Source: an uncultured Cellulosilyticum sp.
Lineage (GTDB): Bacteria > Bacillota > Clostridia > Lachnospirales > Cellulosilyticaceae
Direction: 5' to 3'
DNA length: 40,550 bases
Assembly (NCBI GenBank): GCA_934725855.1
Contig: CAKVCL010000029.1
Coordinates: forward strand, 1-40,550
Shown in pieces: positions 32,485-40,550 of this stretch. Each line of letters begins with the position of its first letter. The stretch's first letter is position 1. The position numbers were made by a program, and so were the translations under genes. The notes beneath the pieces are model-generated. The model worked only from the letters and a program-made list of their open reading frames with translations. It ran no database searches and was not told the DNA's origin.

Positions 32485-34734
32485 TTATGCATTGACACGA
32501 ATAATCTCTAGTACATCTCTTACAGCCTCAATTTTTCTTGTCAACTCTTCTAGCTGATATAAATCCGATATTTCAATCTTGACATTAAAAATCGCATTAC
32601 TTTTAGTGGTTTTGGCATTTAGTGATTTTACCGGCAATTTCATGTCTGATAAGATTTTAGAAATATCCACAATGATCCCGATACGATCCAAACAGGTAAT
32701 TTGAATTTCTGTTACATAAGTTCGTTTGATTGGTGCCTCTTTACGATCTTGCCAAGAAGCATCAATGAGCCTTTCACGCTCTTCAGGTGGCATGTTAATC
32801 ACATTAATGCAGTCTTTTCGATGAATCGAAACACCACGTCCTCTTGTAATATACCCAATAATATCATCGCCTGGAAGTGGCCCACAACATTTTGAAAAAC
32901 GTACGGCAATATCCCCTACGCCTTTTACAATAATACCACTTGAATGACGATGAGGTTTTGGAACAACGGTTTCCTTATCATCTTGTATTTCCAGAGTGGG
33001 CTCAGGTGGAACCAGCTCCTTCTTCACTTTAAGCGTTTCATCGATCAGCTTTTGAATGATTTGACGCTCCTTCATGCTTCCATAACCAATAGCCGCACAA
33101 ATATCAGCCCATGATTTCATCCCATAACGCTTATAAATAACCTCTACTACTGCATTATCCGTCAAATAAGATAAATTATACCCCCGTTGTTTGGCTGCAA
33201 TTTCTAAAAGTTCTTTTCCTCTTGTAATGTCTTCTTCTTTAAACTGCTTACGAAACCATTGATTAATTTTATTACGTGCTTGTGTACTTTTAACAATATT
33301 CAGCCAATCTCTACTTGGTCCTTTAGAGTTGCCTGAAGTAAGAATCTCAATACGATCGCCATTTTTGAGCACATAATCAATCGTTACAATCTTCCCATTA
33401 ACCTTTGCTCCAACCATTTTGTTGCCTACGCCACTATGAATCTGATAAGCAAAATCAATCGGAGTAGATCCTTGTGGTAAAGTTAAAAGTTCTCCTTTAG
33501 GCGTAAAAACATAAACTTGATCACCATAAACATCTAAGTCCCCTTTTAAGGCACTCATAAATTCACGGTTATCACTCATATCCCTTTGCCATTCAAGGAT
33601 TTGTCTAAGCCAAGCTAATTTCTCTTCTGACTTATCTTGTATGCCTTTGTCAGTTTTACCTTCTTTATACTTCCAGTGAGCCGCAATCCCATATTCAGCT
33701 GTACGGTGCATTTCTTCCGTACGAATCTGCATTTCAAACGGTGTACCTTCTTCACCAATCAGTGTGGTGTGTAAAGAGCGATACATATTGGGTTTTGGCA
33801 TTGCAATATAATCTTTAAAACGCCCCGGAATTGGCGTATACATCTCATGAATGATTCCAAGCACACCATAACAATCTTTTACTGACTTAACAATCGCACG
33901 TACAGCAAATAAATCATAGATTTGATCTAAAGTCTTGTGTTTATTTACAATCTTTTTATAAATACTAAAAAAATGTTTTGGACGACCTTCAATAACAGCT
34001 TCGATCCCAGCTTCTTCTACTTTTGCTTTAATTTGCTCTACAATATGCTCAATATATTGAACACGTTCTTTTCGTTTACTTGCAATTTGATGGGCTAAAT
34101 CATAGTATACTTCAGGTTCAATATAACGAAGGGATAAATCCTCTAAGTCCGCTTTAATCTTACAAATTCCCAAACGATGAGCAATCGGCGCATAAATACT
34201 TAACGTCTCTTCTGCGATTTCCTTTTGCTTTTGTGGGGTCATATATTTTAAAGTCTGCATATTATGCAACCTATCTGCTAACTTAATCAGTACGACACGA
34301 ATATCTTGTGCCATGGCTAAAAACATCTTTCGATAATTCTCTGCTTGAATTTCTTCTTTTTGAATTTGCTTATCTTTATTTTTGGCCATATATTGAATCT
34401 TATCTAATTTAGTAACACCATCTACTAATAAGGCGACTTCTTTATTAAATAAATGCTCAATGTCATCTAGTGTATAATCTGTATCTTCAACCACATCATG
34501 CAATAAGCCTGCTACAATGGATTCCATATCAAGCTCTAAATCTGCTAAATTACAGGCTACTTCTAAAGGGTGAATGATATAGGGTTCTCCCGATTTTCTA
34601 AATTGCGTAGCATGCGCTTTCTTTGCAAGGGCATAAGCCCGTTCTACCATCTCTAGATTATCAGAAGGGTGATATGAACGTATCTTTTTTATTAGTCTTT
34701 CATAAATTTCATCTGGCTCTGCTGACATCTTCAA
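32485..34734 (-). CDS. relA: RelA/SpoT bifunctional (p)ppGpp synthetase/hydrolase
   Basis: Protein of 749 aa. The HD hydrolase domain has HDVVEDTDYTLDD (His79, Asp80), which suggests that hydrolase activity is retained. The synthetase domain has RPKHFFSIYKK and GRFKDYIAMPKPNMYRSLHTTL (about 300-320). TGS begins near 405 (DVYGDQVYVFTPKGELL), a middle zinc/helical region has RFSKCCGPLPGDDIIGYI, and ACT covers about 671-749. It sets the alarmone level in response to amino acid starvation. Upstream lies apt, an order conserved across Clostridia; a terminator separates them. Confidence 0.97.
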   Translation of the reverse strand: MKMSAEPDEIYERLIKKIRSYHPSDNLEMVERAYALAKKAHATQFRKSGEPYIIHPLEVACNLADLELDMESIVAGLLHDVVEDTDYTLDDIEHLFNKEVALLVDGVTKLDKIQYMAKNKDKQIQKEEIQAENYRKMFLAMAQDIRVVLIKLADRLHNMQTLKYMTPQKQKEIAEETLSIYAPIAHRLGICKIKADLEDLSLRYIEPEVYYDLAHQIASKRKERVQYIEHIVEQIKAKVEEAGIEAVIEGRPKHFFSIYKKIVNKHKTLDQIYDLFAVRAIVKSVKDCYGVLGIIHEMYTPIPGRFKDYIAMPKPNMYRSLHTTLIGEEGTPFEMQIRTEEMHRTAEYGIAAHWKYKEGKTDKGIQDKSEEKLAWLRQILEWQRDMSDNREFMSALKGDLDVYGDQVYVFTPKGELLTLPQGSTPIDFAYQIHSGVGNKMVGAKVNGKIVTIDYVLKNGDRIEILTSGNSKGPSRDWLNIVKSTQARNKINQWFRKQFKEEDITRGKELLEIAAKQRGYNLSYLTDNAVVEVIYKRYGMKSWADICAAIGYGSMKERQIIQKLIDETLKVKKELVPPEPTLEIQDDKETVVPKPHRHSSGIIVKGVGDIAVRFSKCCGPLPGDDIIGYITRGRGVSIHRKDCINVINMPPEERERLIDASWQDRKEAPIKRTYVTEIQITCLDRIGIIVDISKILSDMKLPVKSLNAKTTKSNAIFNVKIEISDLYQLEELTRKIEAVRDVLEIIRVNA

Positions 34735-34898
34735 CCCCCCTTTATGTAGTCTTATTTAATATTAATATTATAGTCATCTCAAACTAAAAATTCAATGCCA
34801 ATATACATAAACTTATTTAACTTTGCATTTTTTGATTTTTTTCACATATACTATCATTAGCAAACTCACTTTAAATTGTTACCTATTCATTATATGAT

Positions 34899-34939
34899 AA
34901 TAAAGAAGCAAAGCATTATTTATGCTTTGCTTCTTTATT
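34899..34939 (-). terminator. Terminator after apt
   Basis: 18-bp perfect stem AATAAAGAAGCAAAGCAT (34899-34916) with ATGCTTTGCTTCTTTATT (34922-34939), five-base loop, just after the apt stop. T tract is short and AT-mixed. The 150 bases between this and relA hold nothing supportable. Confidence 0.75.
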
Positions 34940-34944
34940 ATTCC

Positions 34945-35457
34945 CTAATATTGTAAAATTGATTCAATATCATATCCTTTTAATAATTCACGTCCATTAA
35001 GTCCTTCAAGTTCAATTAGGAATACCACTTTAGCAACTACACCACCCATTTTTTCAACTAGGTCAATGATTGCTTTAGTTGTGCCACCTGTAGCCAATAA
35101 ATCATCTACAATAACTACTTTTTGTCCTTTTTGAATGGCATCAATATGCATCTCAATAGTAGATGAGCCATATTCTAAATCATAGCTTTGAGCAACACAT
35201 TCATAAGGTAATTTACCTGGTTTTCTAACAGGTACAAATCCTTTTTTTAATTTATATGCTGTTGGCACACCAAAAATAAATCCTCTTGCTTCTGGTCCAA
35301 CAACTAGGTCAAAATCAACCTTTTCAAGCTTTTCAGCAATTTGATCAATAGAAGCGACTAACCCTTCTCCATCTTGAAGTAAAGTTGTAATGTCTTTGAA
35401 AAGAATCCCTTCTTTTGGAAAATCTTTTACATCACGAATCAGTTTATATAAATCCAT
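34945..35457 (-). CDS. apt: Adenine phosphoribosyltransferase
   Basis: Protein of 170 aa, the usual Apt length. FPKEGILFKDITTLLQDG (about 14-31), GPEARGFIFGVPTAY and the PRPP-binding VIVDDLLATGGTTKA (about 114-128) are diagnostic. It salvages adenine to AMP with PRPP in the cytoplasm. AGGAGG stands just before the start. A promoter candidate lies 90 bases upstream. Apt next to relA links purine salvage to the alarmone pathway. Confidence 0.97.
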   Translation of the reverse strand: MDLYKLIRDVKDFPKEGILFKDITTLLQDGEGLVASIDQIAEKLEKVDFDLVVGPEARGFIFGVPTAYKLKKGFVPVRKPGKLPYECVAQSYDLEYGSSTIEMHIDAIQKGQKVVIVDDLLATGGTTKAIIDLVEKMGGVVAKVVFLIELEGLNGRELLKGYDIESILQY

Positions 35458-35548
35458 ACATGTTCCTCCTTAAGATATTATTCACTATAGGACTTACTTT
35501 CACATTTTGTGTTTATTCTACGTTTTTCTTCTTTTTAAGGTACATTCC

Positions 35549-35577
35549 ATTATAGCATAGTTTTTTAGCTATGATAA
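35549..35577 (-). promoter_or_regulatory. Promoter candidate for apt
   Basis: Minus strand: TTATCA (35577-35572), 17 bases, TATAAT (35554-35549). The spacer carries the inverted repeat CATAG/CTATG, which might be an operator. Leader about 85 bases. Confidence 0.5.
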
Positions 35578-35709
35578 TAGGTTCATCAAAGTTTTTTATA
35601 AAATTTACTTTTTGTTCATCCTCTCGTTTTTCCTTATCATACGCCAGAATTTAGATTCTATTTGATGAAATATTTTTTAAATATATATACACCTTTCTTA
35701 TAACTATGA

Positions 35710-35715
35710 TATAAT
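35710..35715 (+). promoter_or_regulatory. -10 element of the S1-domain gene
   Basis: TATAAT lies 33 bases before the start codon; the -35 region is AT-rich without a clear match. AGGAG nine bases before the ATG is the ribosome site. The rest of 35458-35700 holds only the divergent apt promoter. Confidence 0.5.
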
Positions 35716-35748
35716 ATAGAAGTTATTTATATTAATAGGAGTGTAAAC

Positions 35749-36138
35749 ATGTCGGAAAAATTTCAAGTAGGCCAAATTATTGAAGGAACAGTAACAGGAA
35801 TTAAACCTTTTGGGGCATTTGTATCTTTAGATGAAACAACTCAGGGTCTTGTTCATATCTCACACATTACTCATGGCTATTTAGAAAACATCAACGATGC
35901 AATTAAAGTTGGAGATACGGTTAAAGTCAAAATATTATCTATCGATTCTGAAAAAGGCAAAATTTCTCTTTCTATCAAAGAAACTCAAGAAAAACCAAGA
36001 CCAGCTTCTTCTAGACCAACTAATCCTAAAGCACCTAAAAAAGAAGCTAGTGCAGGTAATTTTGAAGACTTAATGAAAGATTTCTTAAAACTTTCAAATG
36101 ACCGCCAAGCAGATATTAACAAACGTTTAAATCGCTAA
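35749..36138 (+). CDS. S1-domain RNA-binding protein (YugI/GSP13-like)
   Basis: Protein of 129 aa. An S1 domain fills residues 5-80 (VGQIIEGTVTGIKPFGAFVSL, GLVHISHITHG, VGDTVKVKILSID, KISLSIK). A Pro/Ser/Lys-rich linker and a short C-terminal helix (FEDLMKDFLKLSNDRQADINK) follow. This matches the small general-stress S1 proteins of Firmicutes that bind ribosomes or mRNA. It is the only intact plus-strand gene in the right third of the window and is monocistronic. Confidence 0.92.
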   Translation: MSEKFQVGQIIEGTVTGIKPFGAFVSLDETTQGLVHISHITHGYLENINDAIKVGDTVKVKILSIDSEKGKISLSIKETQEKPRPASSRPTNPKAPKKEASAGNFEDLMKDFLKLSNDRQADINKRLNR

Positions 36139-36157
36139 TTTCCAAAATATAATAAAA

Positions 36158-36173
36158 GGCACCTACGGGTGCC
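36158..36173. terminator. Bidirectional terminator between convergent genes
   Basis: GGCACC-TACG-GGTGCC, a stable UACG-type tetraloop, with T-rich flanks on both strands (TTTATT plus, TTTTATT minus). Confidence 0.85.
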
Positions 36174-36185
36174 ATTTATTATGGA

Positions 36186-36500
36186 TTATTTTAAAAACTC
36201 ATCAATTAATTCTAAGATTTCTAGTTCTAATGCAGTATTAAATGCTTCTATTTTAAGCTGTTTGAGCTTTTCTGCAATCTGATGCATTCCCATAAAAAGC
36301 TGCCACTGAGCTTTTCCACTTTCATAGCTTTTTAGTACTTCTTTCTTTTCCCGCTTGGCTTCTTCTAATGTAATGACTCTTCTATCATATTGTTCATAAA
36401 GCCCCCTAGAAGCAATGTAATAACATTGCTCGTACATCGGAAGTCCATTAGGCATGGGTGCTTTCTCTTTTGCAAGTTTATCTAATTGCTTTACATCCAT
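36186..36500 (-). CDS. Conserved small clostridial protein of unknown function
   Basis: A 104-aa protein from MDVKQLDKLAKEKAPMPNGLP. This start is preferred because AAGGTG lies six bases upstream; an ATG at 36533 is an in-frame alternative with a poorer site. PMPNGLPMYEQCYYIASRGLYEQYDRRVITLEEAKREKKEVLKSYE is followed by a long helix. The PNGLP...RxLYxxY...ITxExAxxEK pattern recurs in small Clostridia proteins and some phage-related ones; no function is known. It may share a transcript with the YkgJ-like gene 103 bases upstream. Confidence 0.75.
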   Translation of the reverse strand: MDVKQLDKLAKEKAPMPNGLPMYEQCYYIASRGLYEQYDRRVITLEEAKREKKEVLKSYESGKAQWQLFMGMHQIAEKLKQLKIEAFNTALELEILELIDEFLK

Positions 36501-36636
36501 TTTAAGCACCTTCTCTCCTTGTATTTCTTTCATTGTAGCATATCTTACTTCTTTATCCTATCTGAACTTTTCTTTAAGCCTTATTTTATCCTATTGGCAT
36601 TTTCCTAAGCATGGTCTTCTATTTCTCACTAACTTT

Positions 36637-37332
36637 TTATAAGCGATGTTTTAAGATGTCTTCAATATAAAATGGTAAAAGTTTCATTTTAGTATCCCCT
36701 TTCACCTTGCTAAAAAGTACGTCTAATACATATCTTTCCCATTCATCGTGTTTCATGCCTCCTAGCACTTCATATTGCTTCTTGCATTCTTCTTTATCGG
36801 AATAAACACGATAACTCCAACATCCACCTGGCCTAACGGGATAGATCATACATGCCCCTTCTTCTGATAGCATGGGACAAGGTAAACCTAATGCAAAATA
36901 GCGTTCCATAAACTCATAAATCGCTTCCTCCACATTTCCCGCACGATAATACTTATTTTGATCCATATCTAATCCACTTGCTTTGGCTTTTTCCATCCAT
37001 TCCTCTATACGTTTTTGTACATACTGTTTTTCTTCTACTGTAAAACGGCTCATATATGCCGCGATTGCCTTAGCTTCTGTTGGTAAAACCTGTATCGCTT
37101 GCTTGCAACACGCATCACATCCTTTACCACACACGCACCGAGTGCCAACGGCTGCTTCTGCCTGATCTATACAAGTTGTTACCTCTTCAATCTGCCTGGT
37201 AAACCATTTAGCAAGCCCTACACTGCTGATCTCATCTGGTGGCTCAATTTGTCCTCTTTGCTTGGCGGTTGCCACCTCTTGCACAGATTTTTCCCATAAC
37301 TTATCCATTTTCTGTCTTAATGACTGCTCCAT
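36637..37332 (-). CDS. YkgJ-family cysteine cluster protein
   Basis: Protein of 231 aa. CVCGKGCDACCKQAIQVLPTEA (about 65-86) and PCPMLSEEGACMIYPVRPGGCWSY (about 148-171) form the Cys-cluster signature of YkgJ-type putative Zn or Fe-S binding proteins. The N-terminal 60 and C-terminal 60 residues are helical. Function unknown; a metal-binding or oxidoreductase-accessory role is the family guess. Start lies 42 bases after the SNF2 helicase stop, so they may be co-transcribed. Confidence 0.88.
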   Translation of the reverse strand: MEQSLRQKMDKLWEKSVQEVATAKQRGQIEPPDEISSVGLAKWFTRQIEEVTTCIDQAEAAVGTRCVCGKGCDACCKQAIQVLPTEAKAIAAYMSRFTVEEKQYVQKRIEEWMEKAKASGLDMDQNKYYRAGNVEEAIYEFMERYFALGLPCPMLSEEGACMIYPVRPGGCWSYRVYSDKEECKKQYEVLGGMKHDEWERYVLDVLFSKVKGDTKMKLLPFYIEDILKHRL

Positions 37333-37374
37333 CGTTTAATTCCCCAATCTATTTTCCTAATTTATATTTGTTTT

Positions 37375-39453
37375 TTAACTATTTTCTAATAATAATGCCT
37401 TGATTTCCTCTAGAGTTAGGGCACTTAATTTCTGCTCACCTTGTCCTGTCATGACCTGTTCAATCAGTAACTGTTTTTCTTCCTGCAAGGCAATAATGCT
37501 TTCTTCTATTGTCCCTTTTGCCACAAGCTTTAATACATTTACCACTTGCTTTTGACCCATACGGTGCGCACGGTCACTGGCTTGATTTTCCACAGCTGGA
37601 TTCCACCAAGGGTCAAAGTGAATCACCGTACTGGCACTGGTTAAATTTAGTCCTGTCCCCCCTGCTTTAAGGGAAATTAAAAAGATACGCTTGTCTTCAT
37701 TTTGATTAAAGTCCTCTACACGCTCTAAACGTGTTTTGGCATCCACTTGACCATCTAAATAATGATACGCCATTCCTTCTTCTTCTAAACGCTTACTAAT
37801 CTCCCCTAACACCGTTGTAAACTGAGAAAAAATCAGCACCTTCTCATTTGGAAGGTCTTTTAATAGGCTTATTAAATACTCTAATTTAGAATTCATCCCT
37901 TTGTAATTTTTAACCAAACGTTCTGGCACCAAACAAACTTGCCTAAGCTTTGTTAAATAAGCTAAAATAGCCGCTTTTGCTGCTGGCTCAGCTGACAGTT
38001 TTTGCTGGATTAATTTTTGCATCGCGTGATAAGCCCGCTGATGATGTCCTTCTAATGTAATATAAAGCTTTTGCTCAATCTTATCAGGTAATTCCTTTAA
38101 CACTTCTTTCTTTGTTCGCCTCAGCATAAATGGACTAATTAATTTTCTAAGTGCCTCTATTTGAGGTGGGTCTGTCATAAAGATATTTTGAAAACGTAAG
38201 GGCTGATAAAGATACCCTGGTAATGCAAAATCCATAATGGACCAAAGTTCCATTAAATTATTTTCCATTGGCGTCCCTGTTAACGCAAAACGTACTTTAC
38301 TTTTAATTTTCTTCATCGTTTTGGTAAGCTGGGCATTGACATTTTTAATATGCTGGGCTTCATCTAAAATACAATAATCCCACAATTCATCCTCATAATA
38401 AACTTCATCATTTTTATAAGTCTGATAAGTCGTCAAAACCACATCATAGGCCTTACGATTTTTAATCCAACCCATTCTTTTTTCTTTTTCCCCATGTATC
38501 ACTGCCACCTTTACTTCTGGTGCAAAACGTTCAAATTCCTTTTTCCAGTTGTACACTAAGGCTGTTGGAACAACAATTAATGCATGAGTCCCTTTTTGCA
38601 TACTTAAAAAGGCAATCACTTGCAAGGTCTTACCAAGTCCCATTTCATCTGCTAAAATGCCACCTAATCCATAACTGGCAACCGACGTCAAAAAAGCCAC
38701 CCCATCTTTTTGATAACTTCGTAAAATCTCTTCTAAAGATGCTGGTAGTTTTTCTTCTACTTTTAGTTTTTGAAGCTTAAAGAGCCTTTGGCGCACGCAT
38801 TCTCGATTTTCAATAAAGTCTAACTCATCAAGTGCTGCTTCTAAAAACAAACCTTTTTCATCTGGAATCACAATATTTTCAATTTCATTATATACACCTA
38901 ATAAATCAATCAGCTGCAGTGCATCTTGCAATTTTTCTTCTTCTAAGTTTAGGTAACGCTCACCCCCTAAATAAAGACGCTTTTTCTTTTCCTTATAGGC
39001 TGTAAAAATTTTACGGTACTCACTTTTATCAATCCCTTTAATATTAAATGCCATTTGAAAGCCACCCCTTTTAAGGGCACTTAAGCACACTTCTACCTCT
39101 GGTGTTAAAACCACGCTGTCTTTACTTGGTGATGTATTTTGTTTTAGACATTCTATTCCTTTAAATATGACAGCAACCCCATGTGCACATAGTCCGAAAT
39201 GATTAACAGCTCCTAAGACACTTTGGCAATCACAACTACTTTCTAAAACACATTGCCTCATTCGATCCACACGAACCAAAGTGCTATAAGTCTGCCTGCG
39301 ATATTCATCCGTTACATTACCATAAAAAATCACTTCTCGCCCTTGCACTTTAGCATAGGCCCCTGAAACAGCTCCTATTTGATACATATGCTTGCCACTA
39401 TTGTAAGAATCCCTCTCCACATTGGCTTTTAAATACAACTTAATCCAATCCAT
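37375..39453 (-). CDS. SNF2-family DNA-dependent ATPase with SWIM zinc finger
   Basis: Protein of 692 aa. An N-terminal SWIM motif (Cys74, Cys76, Cys89, His91; CxC...CxH) precedes a helicase core: ILADEMGLGKT (about 262-272), DEAQHIKN (about 361), GTPMENN, SQFTTVLG, and AHRMGQ near the end. SNF2 proteins remodel DNA-protein complexes using ATP and do not unwind helices. Most bacterial SWIM-SNF2 proteins of this type run to about 1000 residues or more, with an extra domain between SWIM and helicase. This one is shorter but has all motifs and a normal end, so it is a compact form rather than broken. Confidence 0.93.
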   Translation of the reverse strand: MDWIKLYLKANVERDSYNSGKHMYQIGAVSGAYAKVQGREVIFYGNVTDEYRRQTYSTLVRVDRMRQCVLESSCDCQSVLGAVNHFGLCAHGVAVIFKGIECLKQNTSPSKDSVVLTPEVEVCLSALKRGGFQMAFNIKGIDKSEYRKIFTAYKEKKKRLYLGGERYLNLEEEKLQDALQLIDLLGVYNEIENIVIPDEKGLFLEAALDELDFIENRECVRQRLFKLQKLKVEEKLPASLEEILRSYQKDGVAFLTSVASYGLGGILADEMGLGKTLQVIAFLSMQKGTHALIVVPTALVYNWKKEFERFAPEVKVAVIHGEKEKRMGWIKNRKAYDVVLTTYQTYKNDEVYYEDELWDYCILDEAQHIKNVNAQLTKTMKKIKSKVRFALTGTPMENNLMELWSIMDFALPGYLYQPLRFQNIFMTDPPQIEALRKLISPFMLRRTKKEVLKELPDKIEQKLYITLEGHHQRAYHAMQKLIQQKLSAEPAAKAAILAYLTKLRQVCLVPERLVKNYKGMNSKLEYLISLLKDLPNEKVLIFSQFTTVLGEISKRLEEEGMAYHYLDGQVDAKTRLERVEDFNQNEDKRIFLISLKAGGTGLNLTSASTVIHFDPWWNPAVENQASDRAHRMGQKQVVNVLKLVAKGTIEESIIALQEEKQLLIEQVMTGQGEQKLSALTLEEIKALLLENS

Positions 39454-39509
39454 GCTTTTCCTCCCATCTCTTTAGCTTGTTTTAAATCGCTTCTTTAATT
39501 CAATAAAAA

Positions 39510-39580
39510 ATGGGATCATAAAATCAAAACAAATGCTGATTTCACCATCCCATGTCTTACATCCTTTATAGGATGTTTTT
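39510..39580. repeat. Two hairpins between SNF2 and the tRNA-Lys terminator
   Basis: ATGGGAT (39510-39516) pairs with ATCCCAT (39547-39553), with T6 following on the minus strand; ACATCC (39559-39564) pairs with GGATGT (39571-39576), with T5 following on the plus strand. The first looks like a terminator for minus-strand reading; no gene explains the second. Confidence 0.5.
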
Positions 39581-39611
39581 ATCCCCTTTAGTCTACCTTA
39601 TAAATAACAAA

Positions 39612-39634
39612 AGTCCAAGGCATAACCTTGGACT
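39612..39634 (-). terminator. Terminator of tRNA-Lys
   Basis: AGTCCAAGG (39612-39620), loop, CCTTGGACT (39626-39634); minus strand followed by TTTTG. Begins five bases after the tRNA. Confidence 0.85.
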
Positions 39635-39638
39635 ACGA

Positions 39639-39711
39639 TGAGCCATCTGGGACTCGAACCCAGGACCCTCAGATTAAGAGTCTGATGCTCTACCAACTAA
39701 GCTAATGACCC
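39639..39711 (-). tRNA. tRNA-Lys (anticodon CUU)
   Basis: 73 bases. Acceptor arms GGGTCAT and ATGGCTC with two G-U pairs (positions 2-71 and 4-69). D stem GCTT/GAGC with one G-U, anticodon stem TCAGA/TCTGA, loop CTCTTAA (anticodon CTT), T arm CTGGG-TTCGAGT-CCCAG, discriminator A, no encoded CCA. Reads AAG lysine codons. Weaker acceptor and D stems than the common consensus, but every stem still pairs. Confidence 0.93.
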
Positions 39712-39866
39712 TCAGTGATATTATTTTACCATGACTCTTAAATAAATACAAGCCTCTTTATGTATATTTTTTATGTATTTTGCAATATATTATGTTATTG
39801 TATGTTATCTTTAGGCTTTGCTTCATCATTTTATAACATTTGTTTTTAATTATTTTGAATTCCCTC

Positions 39867-39895
39867 ATGACATTTATATCCGCTTAGACTATACT
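39867..39895 (+). promoter_or_regulatory. Promoter candidate for the hydrolase pseudogene
   Basis: ATGACA (39867-39872), 17 bases, TATACT (39890-39895), about 45 bases before the start. Ribosome site TGGAGG sits seven bases before the ATG, so expression signals survive even though the ORF is broken. Confidence 0.55.
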
Positions 39896-39947
39896 ATTAC
39901 ATTGAAGCGATTGACATAAGCCAATACATTCTAATGGAGGAATTCAT

Positions 39948-40550
39948 ATGAAATCAAAAAAAATAAAACTTGTCTTATTCACCTTATGTGTACTCATCAT
40001 AGGATGCAGCTTCTACTTAACGAGCGGCTACAAAGCCACCGATAAGGCCCATACCTTTTTACAAAGTACAGATGAGGTCAGTATTAAAACGCCGAGCACT
40101 TCTCTCACTGTTTTTAAACCTGCTCACCCTAAAGCGGGTATCATCTTTTATCCTGGCGGCAAGGTAGAGCCTATCGCTTATGCACCACTGCTTCATTAGC
40201 TTGCCCAAAATGATATGCTCTGTATTCTCGTTTCAATGCCTTTTGATTTAGCTGTCCTAGATGCCAATGCAGCAGATGGTTTACAAGATTACTTTCCTGA
40301 GATTAAGCATTGGTATATGGCAGGTCATTCGCTAGGCGGTGCTATGGCTGCTACTTATATTTCTAAACATAACGCTAACTTTGACGGCCTCATTTTACTA
40401 GCTGCCTATTCCACAGCTGATTTGAGCCAAACCCCTTTAAAGGTTATTTCTATTTATGGTTCTAATGATCAGGTACACCACTTTACAAGAAAACTATTGA
40501 ACTAAATCTTTAAATTCATTGTCTTTTACAAGTTCTTCAAGGGTTATAGG
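39948..40550 (+). pseudogene. Alpha/beta hydrolase (fold-5 type) gene with an in-frame TAG
   Basis: The ORF begins with a lipoprotein-like signal (MKSKKIKLVLFTLCVLIIGC, Cys20 as lipobox candidate) and runs IIFYPGGKVEPIAYAPLLH to a TAG at 40197-40199. It then continues in the same frame as LAQNDMLCILVSMPFDLAVLDANAADG... with AGHSLGGAMAATY (nucleophile Ser) and VISIYGSNDQ. A Gln would fit before LAQ, so CAG to TAG is the simplest change. A further stop at 40503-40505 cuts the protein before the catalytic His region expected in this family, suggesting a second lesion. The window end limits judgement. The fold-5 family has broad esterase activity. Confidence 0.78.

Noticed and set aside
34945..34992. 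Possible riboswitch or T-box in leaders of apt, relA or the aminotransferase
   Set aside because: No conserved T-box (TGGNACC) or purine-riboswitch core was seen in the leader stretches read.

Overview
The window is low-GC DNA from an endospore-forming Clostridia bacterium. Gram-positive PolC, a spoVA operon, the apt/relA/dtd/MBL/hemZ order and AgrBD-type signalling all point there. A Lachnospirales/Cellulosilyticum-like genome is my best guess, based on gene style only. Almost every gene lies on the minus strand. The plus strand carries a tRNA-Thr gene, a PerR-type regulator, a small S1-domain protein and a broken hydrolase gene at the right end.

Layout. 1-3450 is a decayed accessory patch: tRNA-Thr(GGU), a frameshifted Cys-rich gene, an EamA transporter, a PhzF-family protein and a frameshifted membrane-protein gene. 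3590-4460 is an orphan agrBD quorum-sensing pair; agrD (44 aa) has Ser where the ring Cys is expected. 4560-8640 holds a secreted stalk-domain protein, a sirtuin and an ARE-like ABC-F ATPase whose leader has a 6-codon peptide embedded in a terminator hairpin. 8645-24001 is replication and envelope: polC, a YybS-like membrane protein, two tandem unusually long class B PBPs (1075 and 1057 aa), a polysaccharide deacetylase, a GNAT acetyltransferase, a TraX-like protein and an MraY-type transferase.

24121-26340 has a PerR-like regulator with a palindromic operator next to its promoter, convergent with an Lrp/AsnC regulator-aminotransferase pair. 26477-29640 is a spoVA operon (AA-AB-AC-AD-AE) for spore dipicolinate transport, preceded by a translationally overlapping 58-aa membrane ORF. 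29727-35577 is a stringent-response/tRNA-quality/purine-salvage block: apt, relA, dtd, an MBL hydrolase and hemZ. 35700-39453 has an S1-domain protein, a small hypothetical, a YkgJ-type Cys-cluster protein and a SWIM-SNF2 helicase. tRNA-Lys(CUU) and an alpha/beta hydrolase gene interrupted by one in-frame TAG close the window.

The two most interesting signals are the leader-peptide attenuator in front of the ABC-F gene and the agrD whose predicted autoinducer would be a serine lactone. No CRISPR array, complete insertion sequence, prophage or rRNA was seen.
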